Of a stretch of 11,914 nucleotides of DNA, positions 8,220-11,914 are shown piece by piece (position 1 is the first letter of the stretch; every line of letters starts with the position of its first letter). The notes below the pieces were generated by a model. It did no database searches. It had not been told where the DNA came from and saw only the letters and a list, made by a program, of their open reading frames with translations. The translations under genes were made by a program, and so were the position numbers. Source of the stretch: UBA1425 sp051881715 (GTDB taxonomy: Bacteria > Bacillota > Clostridia > Oscillospirales > Acutalibacteraceae); the NCBI GenBank assembly GCA_051881715.1, contig JBJEQK010000096.1:1-11914 (forward strand). Direction: 5' to 3'.

Positions 8220-8894
8220 TCAGTTCTTCCATGTAAAGGATTCGCCGCAGAAGGGAACAAACATCAGCTCGGATTCCCCGACGGTCAGCTTGTCCCCGGA
8301 TTGGAGCGCAGTGGCTTCGAGCAAAGGTTTGTCATTGAGATAGCTCAGCTCCGAGGAGGTGTCGCCCGGCTGGGCAAAGAAGGTGTTGCCCTTCGGGTCA
8401 TAGGTGACGATCATGTGCCTGTCTCTGGAGACGGCGGAATCACCGCTCAGGCAGATATCCATTGTGCCGCCGCGTCCCAAAAAGTTTCTGCCGGATTTCA
8501 GGCGGAAATCCTGTCCGAAATGGACGCCGCTGACGCAGACCAGCCAGCCCACGACCGGCTCTGTGCCCAATGTTTTCTGATAGAAATGTACGGTTCTGCT
8601 GTCGTCCGGCACTTCTGTGGATACGGACGATACGGAAACGGCGGGCGCATCCTCAAACAAGTCCTCCGTGTTCGTAACGGGGACGAAAAGATCCGGCGAA
8701 ATGCCGTCGGCGGTTTGGCAGGATGCCTGCGGCTGCTCGGAGAAATCGTCTGTGCTTGGCAGCGGTTGATCGTCAGGTTCCCATTTTGTGGGGGGGATCA
8801 GCCCGGTGTTTTCGCAGTGGGGGCAGACTTCATATTTGCCTGCATCATAAAAGTGTCCTTTTTCACAGCGTGTGAGTCGTTTGATTTCTTTCAT
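8220..8894 (-). CDS. FHA-domain protein with N-terminal zinc-ribbon-like motif
   Basis: A 224-residue cytoplasmic protein. The N-terminus carries a likely metal site (Cys10, His14, Cys24 and Cys27 in CEKGH...CPHC). Residues about 35-110 form a Ser/Thr/Asp-rich, probably disordered linker with candidate phosphothreonines such as Thr74, Thr76 and Thr101 (DDSRTVHFY). The FHA domain (about 114-213) contains FLGRG (138-142) and SRDRH (156-160), but the usual NGT loop is replaced by SELSYLND (181-188), so peptide specificity may be altered. Proteins of this shape are common in Clostridia near Hanks kinases. It starts at an ATG preceded by AGGAGA, which overlaps the stop of the LytTR gene, suggesting coupled translation. 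I infer that it links kinase output to partner proteins and may itself be phosphorylated in the linker. Confidence 0.92.
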   Translation of the reverse strand: MKEIKRLTRCEKGHFYDAGKYEVCPHCENTGLIPPTKWEPDDQPLPSTDDFSEQPQASCQTADGISPDLFVPVTNTEDLFEDAPAVSVSSVSTEVPDDSRTVHFYQKTLGTEPVVGWLVCVSGVHFGQDFRLKSGRNFLGRGGTMDICLSGDSAVSRDRHMIVTYDPKGNTFFAQPGDTSSELSYLNDKPLLEATALQSGDKLTVGESELMFVPFCGESFTWKN

Positions 8895-8905
8895 ACCGTC
8901 TTCTC

Positions 8906-9622
8906 CTATTCTTCTATTTCTAAATATTTCATGAACTGTTTTTTGACATCGGCATACCGCTTTTGGCTGACGGGGACGAACAGACCGTTGTTCATAGTCA
9001 AGCCATCCCTTGTCAGACTTTTGATATATTTGATCTGCACAATGTAACTTTGATGTACGCGAATAAACTGCTCCGCATCCAGCGCACGCTCCACCTCGTC
9101 CAGCTTTGCGTAAAACTCGGTGTCCACGCCCTTATTGACGATACTGCACTTTCTGCCGCTGCTGGCAAAATAATAAATATCGTCCAGCCGCATACGCTGC
9201 ACGGCGCCGGACACCTTGTAGGTGAAGAATTTCTCGGTGTCCGAGGCGTAGTAGCAGAAATAGCGGTCGATGGTTTCGGAGAGCGTTTTGATGGGGATAG
9301 GCTTGATCAGATAGTCAAACACCCGCAGCTTGTAGCCGAACAAGGCGTAGGAATCGTCCGTCGAGGTAAAAATGATTTCGGTGTGGATGTTGCCGGTTTC
9401 CCGAATGCGCTTGGCGATTTCGATGCCGGGAAGGATGTCTGCATTTACCTCGATAAAAACAATGTCGAAGCGGAAATCGGTTTCAAAGTCGATCTGCATC
9501 ACCGCCTCCATGGAGGTATATGCTTCATAACCGAATTCGCACTTGTCAAACAGCAGATGCACCAGAACATCCTCTAATTGATCCGCACTTTTTTCAAAAT
9601 CAAAAACCGCAACTTTCAGCAT
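8906..9622 (-). CDS. LytTR-family response-regulator-like DNA-binding protein, atypical receiver
   Basis: A 238-residue protein with a receiver-like domain (about 1-120) and a LytTR DNA-binding domain (about 132-236, with the typical RVHQSYIV motif). In the receiver the conserved Lys107 (LIKP) and Thr/Ser86-88 remain, but the third strand reads DIVFIEV, putting Glu58 where AgrA-type regulators have the phospho-acceptor Asp. The acidic pair is also only partly kept (FDFE, 7-10). Normal histidine-kinase phosphorylation is therefore doubtful, and no histidine kinase is nearby. In Bacillus subtilis the NatAB exporter is controlled by a LytTR regulator (NatR), so this protein probably regulates the adjacent ABC genes or the whole operon. 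The ATG at 9622 has AAAGGAAG upstream; an in-frame ATG at 9643 lies within the hairpin region and is less likely. Confidence 0.93.
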   Translation of the reverse strand: MLKVAVFDFEKSADQLEDVLVHLLFDKCEFGYEAYTSMEAVMQIDFETDFRFDIVFIEVNADILPGIEIAKRIRETGNIHTEIIFTSTDDSYALFGYKLRVFDYLIKPIPIKTLSETIDRYFCYYASDTEKFFTYKVSGAVQRMRLDDIYYFASSGRKCSIVNKGVDTEFYAKLDEVERALDAEQFIRVHQSYIVQIKYIKSLTRDGLTMNNGLFVPVSQKRYADVKKQFMKYLEIEE

Positions 9623-9639
9623 AGTTTCACTTCCTTTAG

Positions 9640-9659
9640 GCAATCTTTGTGCAGATTGC
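9640..9659 (-). repeat. Small inverted repeat before the LytTR gene
   Basis: A 6-bp stem (GCAATC / GATTGC) with an 8-nt loop sits directly upstream of the AAAGGAAG ribosome binding site, in the 85-bp gap between the permease and regulator genes. It has no U run after it, so it is not a clear terminator. It could be an RNA processing or translational control element, or part of an operator. I found no convincing promoter in this gap. Confidence 0.4.
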
Positions 9660-9707
9660 GAAACAAGATTCGAGCAAGGCGTGCGCCGGGATTTATGCGA
9701 TGTGGCC

Positions 9708-10883
9708 TTAACCCTGCAGCAGTTTTTCGCTGTGCAGCATTCGCACGCTCACCATCCACATCAGCGCCGAATACAGCAGCGAAGACAGCACAGTGAATAG
9801 GATATGAATCGGTTCCGCCGTGCCCAAAAAGATCATCTTGATGGAAACGATCACATTAAAGACCGGGATCCACATCGCCGCAACATGAATATTGGCGCTT
9901 TCCATAAACATGGTCAACCCGCTCAGCAGCGTGGGGAAGATGGTAATCAGGCTCATTTGCGACTGGGCTTCTTTCACGGTTTTTGCGTGCAGACCGATCA
10001 TGGTCATGAGGGACACCGCAAAGACGGACAGCACCAAACACACGGCGACCAGATTGACAATCTGCGCAAAGGACAAAGCGACTTTTGCGCCGTCGGTTTC
10101 CGCACCGCCGGACAGCATCGTCCAAGCGGAATCCGAGCACAGAAAGGAAATGACGTACGCCAGAATGGACAGGAGCATACCCAGCAGACTGATAAACAGT
10201 GTCGCCGTGAACTTTGCCATCAGAATGCTCATGCGGCTTGCCTGTGTGGTCATCAGACTTTCAAAAGTGCCGCGTTCCTTTTCGCCGGTGAACAGATCCA
10301 CCGCCATCGAAACGCCGCCGCTCATGATCATCATCACCAGCATCATCGGCGCAATGGACGCCATGATGGAGTTGTTCGCCTCGCCCGTTTCGTCCGACAG
10401 CTTGACCGCCGTCAGCTGAAACGGCTGCACGGAAGCCATGTCCACATGATACTTCGTTTGAATTGTTTCGTATAAAGAGAGCTGTCGTGCCGTTTCTACG
10501 GCTGTGATCAGCGTTTGACCGGCTGTGGCGGATTTGGTGGAAGCGTCGTTGTAGGTGATGGTGATCTGTCCGTCGTTCAAACGAATCACCGCATACACGC
10601 TGCCGTTTTTCAGGTCCTCCGTGGCGGTTTTTTCAATCGGGGTTCGGCGTACCAGCTCCGTGGATTCAAACAGCGTCTTGTACAGTTCCTCGTCGATGGA
10701 ACCGGGGACATAATCCACGATGCAGGGGATATTCTTTTTCAGCTCTTCCTTGTCCAGCTGTGTGCCCATGAGCATATACATCAGCGGAAAAATCAGCACC
10801 GGCACGAACAGCATGACAAAGCTTCGCTTGTCTCGGAAGATATCCAGCATTTCTTTTTTCAGAATCAGTTTAAAGTCACGCAT
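9708..10883 (-). CDS. ABC-2 type exporter permease, NatB-like
   Basis: A 391-residue membrane protein. One helix near the N-terminus (about 21-40), then an external domain of about 130 residues, then roughly five more helices between about 173 and 385. Residues 200-206 read GEKERGT, the conserved cytoplasmic segment after the second helix of NatB/ABC-2 permeases that contacts the ATPase, followed by the usual LMTTQASR stretch. Length and topology fit NatB-type sodium or drug exporters; the substrate cannot be told from sequence. The start codon overlaps the end of the ATPase gene by 8 nt, with GGAGG 9 nt upstream, so the two are translationally coupled and form one transporter. ATG at 10883 is chosen over an in-frame ATG at 10901, which would add six residues. 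Confidence 0.94.
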   Translation of the reverse strand: MRDFKLILKKEMLDIFRDKRSFVMLFVPVLIFPLMYMLMGTQLDKEELKKNIPCIVDYVPGSIDEELYKTLFESTELVRRTPIEKTATEDLKNGSVYAVIRLNDGQITITYNDASTKSATAGQTLITAVETARQLSLYETIQTKYHVDMASVQPFQLTAVKLSDETGEANNSIMASIAPMMLVMMIMSGGVSMAVDLFTGEKERGTFESLMTTQASRMSILMAKFTATLFISLLGMLLSILAYVISFLCSDSAWTMLSGGAETDGAKVALSFAQIVNLVAVCLVLSVFAVSLMTMIGLHAKTVKEAQSQMSLITIFPTLLSGLTMFMESANIHVAAMWIPVFNVIVSIKMIFLGTAEPIHILFTVLSSLLYSALMWMVSVRMLHSEKLLQG

Positions 10884-11607
10884 TGCCGCTGCCCTCCGCA
10901 ATTCGGAAAAACATTTCCATCACATCGTCCGTACCCTCTCCGGCGAGGATCTCCCGCTTGGTGCCGTTTCGGATGATCTTGCCGTTTGCGATAATGACCA
11001 GATTGTCACAAAGGCGCTCGATCTCGTGCATATTGTGGGTGGAAACCAAAACGGTTTTGCCCTGCTCCTTGCAGGTCAGGATAAAGTCCTGCACGTCCCG
11101 GATGCTGTAGATGTCCAAGCCTGTGGACGGCTCGTCCAACAGAATGGTGGACGGGTCGTGGACGATGGACTTGGCGAAGGCGACCTTTTGCCGCATTCCG
11201 CGGGAAAAACCCTGTACACGCTTGAAAAGAAAACGCTCCATGTCCAGCAGATTGGAAAGCACCTTGATCCGCTCCGCCGCCTGATCCTCATCCATGCCCT
11301 GCAATTTGGCAAAATAGAGAATGTTTTCCCACGCCGTCAGGCGGTTGTACAGCGACACATCGCCGCCGAACAGTACGCCCATGTGCCGGCGTGCGCCGTT
11401 CGGGTCACGGATGACATCGGTTCCATCGACACAAATCGAGCCGGAATCCGGGTGCAGGATGGTGGAGATCAGGCGCATGGTCGTTGTTTTGCCGGAACCG
11501 TTTGCGCCGATAAACCCGGTGATTTGACCGGACTGTGCCGTGAAGGATATGTTTTGGATCACCTGTGTTTTTCCAAAGGATTTACACACATTGGAAACTT
11601 CAATCAT
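10876..11607 (-). CDS. ABC transporter ATP-binding protein, NatA-like
   Basis: A 243-residue cytoplasmic ATPase that powers the permease encoded next. Motifs in order: Walker A GANGSGKTT (34-42), the signature FSRGMRQ (134-140), Walker B TILLDEPSTGLD (154-165, catalytic Glu159) and the H-loop His191 (STHNMHE). The Q-loop region reads VLFGGDVSLYNRLT, without an obvious Gln, a variation also typical of NatA-type ATPases. Size fits ABC-2 exporters (NatA, CcmA). The ATG at 11607 has GGGAGA 7 nt before it and lies about 37 nt after the predicted transcription start; ATG 11622 is in frame but too close to a GGGG run. This is the first gene after a strong promoter and probably opens the whole operon. 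Substrate unknown: sodium, a peptide or a drug are all possible. Confidence 0.95.
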   Translation of the reverse strand: MIEVSNVCKSFGKTQVIQNISFTAQSGQITGFIGANGSGKTTTMRLISTILHPDSGSICVDGTDVIRDPNGARRHMGVLFGGDVSLYNRLTAWENILYFAKLQGMDEDQAAERIKVLSNLLDMERFLFKRVQGFSRGMRQKVAFAKSIVHDPSTILLDEPSTGLDIYSIRDVQDFILTCKEQGKTVLVSTHNMHEIERLCDNLVIIANGKIIRNGTKREILAGEGTDDVMEMFFRIAEGSGNA

Positions 11608-11614
11608 AACTTTT

Positions 11615-11620
11615 TCTCCC
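11615..11620 (-). promoter_or_regulatory. Ribosome binding site of the NatA-like gene
   Basis: GGGAGA on the minus strand, 7 nt before the ATG at 11607. It favours that start over the in-frame ATG at 11622, which lies immediately next to it. Confidence 0.65.
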
Positions 11621-11650
11621 ATTACCCCGTATAAAAAACATATATGTATA

Positions 11651-11679
11651 ATAGTAAAATAATTCCTGTAACTTGTCAA
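11651..11679 (-). promoter_or_regulatory. Sigma-A type promoter of the exporter/kinase operon
   Basis: On the minus strand a consensus -35 box TTGACA (11674-11679) is followed by 17 nt and a -10 box TACTAT (11651-11656), one base from TATAAT at its third position and one at its fourth. Spacing is ideal. Predicted transcription start is near 11644, giving a leader of about 37 nt before the NatA-like gene. The surrounding DNA is AT-rich. No other promoter of similar quality was seen in the operon, so this one may drive all genes down to the last kinase. Confidence 0.8.
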
Positions 11680-11698
11680 GAATACGGAGATAAAAAAA

Positions 11699-11740
11699 CA
11701 GTATTTTTTGCAGAAAGTGTGTACTTTTTCAGATATACTG
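11699..11740 (-). terminator. Second terminator-like hairpin upstream of the operon promoter
   Basis: CAGTAT/ATACTG arms (11735-11740 and 11699-11704) enclose an inner AAAGT/ACTTT pairing, and the minus strand then runs into seven U residues (11692-11698). It lies between the terminator of the small peptide gene and the operon promoter. It may be a back-up terminator that insulates the promoter. The stem is imperfect and AT-rich, so confidence is modest. Confidence 0.4.
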
Positions 11741-11741
11741 T

Positions 11742-11765
11742 CCGGGATGACCCTTTTGTTCCCGG
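11742..11765. repeat. Perfect 6-bp inverted repeat, possible operator
   Basis: CCGGGA (11742-11747) and TCCCGG (11760-11765) flank a 12-nt spacer. It lies just downstream of the small-gene terminator and about 60 bp upstream of the -35 box of the operon promoter. This position would suit an activator site, but it could equally be part of a transcript 3' end structure. Confidence 0.35.
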
Positions 11766-11766
11766 A

Positions 11767-11791
11767 AAACAAAAAGACGCCGTCCGGCGTC
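11767..11791 (-). terminator. Intrinsic terminator of the small peptide gene
   Basis: On the minus strand GACGCC-GGAC-GGCGTC (11776-11791) forms a GC-rich 6-bp stem with a four-base loop, followed by UUUUUGUUUU. It begins 17 nt after the stop codon of the small peptide gene. This is a convincing Rho-independent terminator and separates that gene from the exporter operon. Confidence 0.85.
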
Positions 11792-11807
11792 CCTTTGCAA
11801 GGTCTGC

Positions 11808-11879
11808 TCAGCGGGTAGCGATCAGGGTAACAACGACAGCCGCAGATGCAAGGATGATGGCAGTAACGATGAATTCCAT
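11808..11879 (-). CDS. Small hydrophobic membrane peptide, 23 residues
   Basis: A short reading frame coding for MEFIVTAIILASA, then VVVTLIATR after one further Ala. It is almost wholly hydrophobic and should form one membrane helix with an acidic N-terminal and a basic C-terminal end. The ribosome binding site AAAGGAGA (11886-11893) is near perfect at 6 nt from the ATG, and a clear intrinsic terminator follows the TGA by 17 nt, so translation of a discrete small transcript is likely. I do not recognise the family. It could be a small regulatory membrane protein or a type I toxin-like peptide; no antisense RNA could be confirmed. Its promoter lies outside the window. Confidence 0.65.
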   Translation of the reverse strand: MEFIVTAIILASAAVVVTLIATR

Positions 11880-11914
11880 GGCGATTCTCCTTTCTTTTTT
11901 TTGGGGTCTGTATC

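Noticed and set aside
104..9622. Type VII or type VI secretion locus, suggested by the FHA/kinase/phosphatase set.
   Set aside because: No WXG100 protein, EssC-like ATPase, Tss protein or effector is present in the window; the idea stays open only for the flanks.
11647..11652. A perfect TATAAT hexamer on the plus strand.
   Set aside because: No matching -35 box at 16-18 nt upstream and no plus-strand gene to serve; it is a by-product of the AT-rich minus-strand -10 region.
11608..11772. A longer N-terminus for the NatA-like ATPase.
   Set aside because: It would run through the promoter and upstream hairpins, and NatA-type ATPases begin just before the first strand, as with the ATG at 11607.

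Overview
This looks like a chromosomal stretch from a Gram-positive gut-type anaerobe of the class Clostridia, probably Oscillospiraceae or a relative. The reasons are the strong AGGAGG-type ribosome binding sites, standard code, moderate GC, BspA-like leucine-rich repeats, zinc-ribbon-tagged Hanks kinases and a NatAB/LytTR pair. The genus assignment is inference. Every convincing gene lies on the minus strand, so the window reads right to left.

Layout in the direction of transcription: a 23-residue membrane peptide gene (11879-11808) with its own terminator; a 200-bp gap holding several inverted repeats and a very good sigma-A promoter (TTGACA, 17 nt, TACTAT); an ABC exporter of the NatA/NatB kind (ATPase 11607-10876, permease 10883-9708); an 85-bp gap with a small hairpin; a LytTR response-regulator-like protein (9622-8906) whose phospho-acceptor Asp is Glu; two FHA-domain proteins (8894-8220, 8203-7859); a membrane-anchored pseudokinase (7844-6759); a PP2C-family phosphatase (6734-6003); and two large transmembrane Ser/Thr kinases (5983-3272 and 3247-104). 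After the last gene there is only a hairpin at 42-70. Within the block from the regulator to the last kinase, gaps are 11-24 bp, so this is very probably one transcriptional unit, possibly starting at the natA-like promoter.

The operon encodes a full phosphothreonine circuit. Two kinases carry different extracellular sensor regions, one DUF6273-LRR-DUF6273 and the other about 500 residues of YD/MORN-like repeats. There is one phosphatase to reverse the signal, two FHA proteins to read it, and a dead kinase (Lys to Gln, HRD to HRA, DFG to NFV) that keeps the same zinc ribbon and membrane anchor. All three kinase-fold proteins and the larger FHA protein begin with a CxxC/CPxC zinc-ribbon-like tag. 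The likely outputs inside the window are the LytTR regulator and the ABC exporter. No histidine kinase, WXG100 protein or EssC-like ATPase is present here, so a link to type VII secretion cannot be judged from this window. I see no tRNA, rRNA, CRISPR array, insertion sequence or attachment site.
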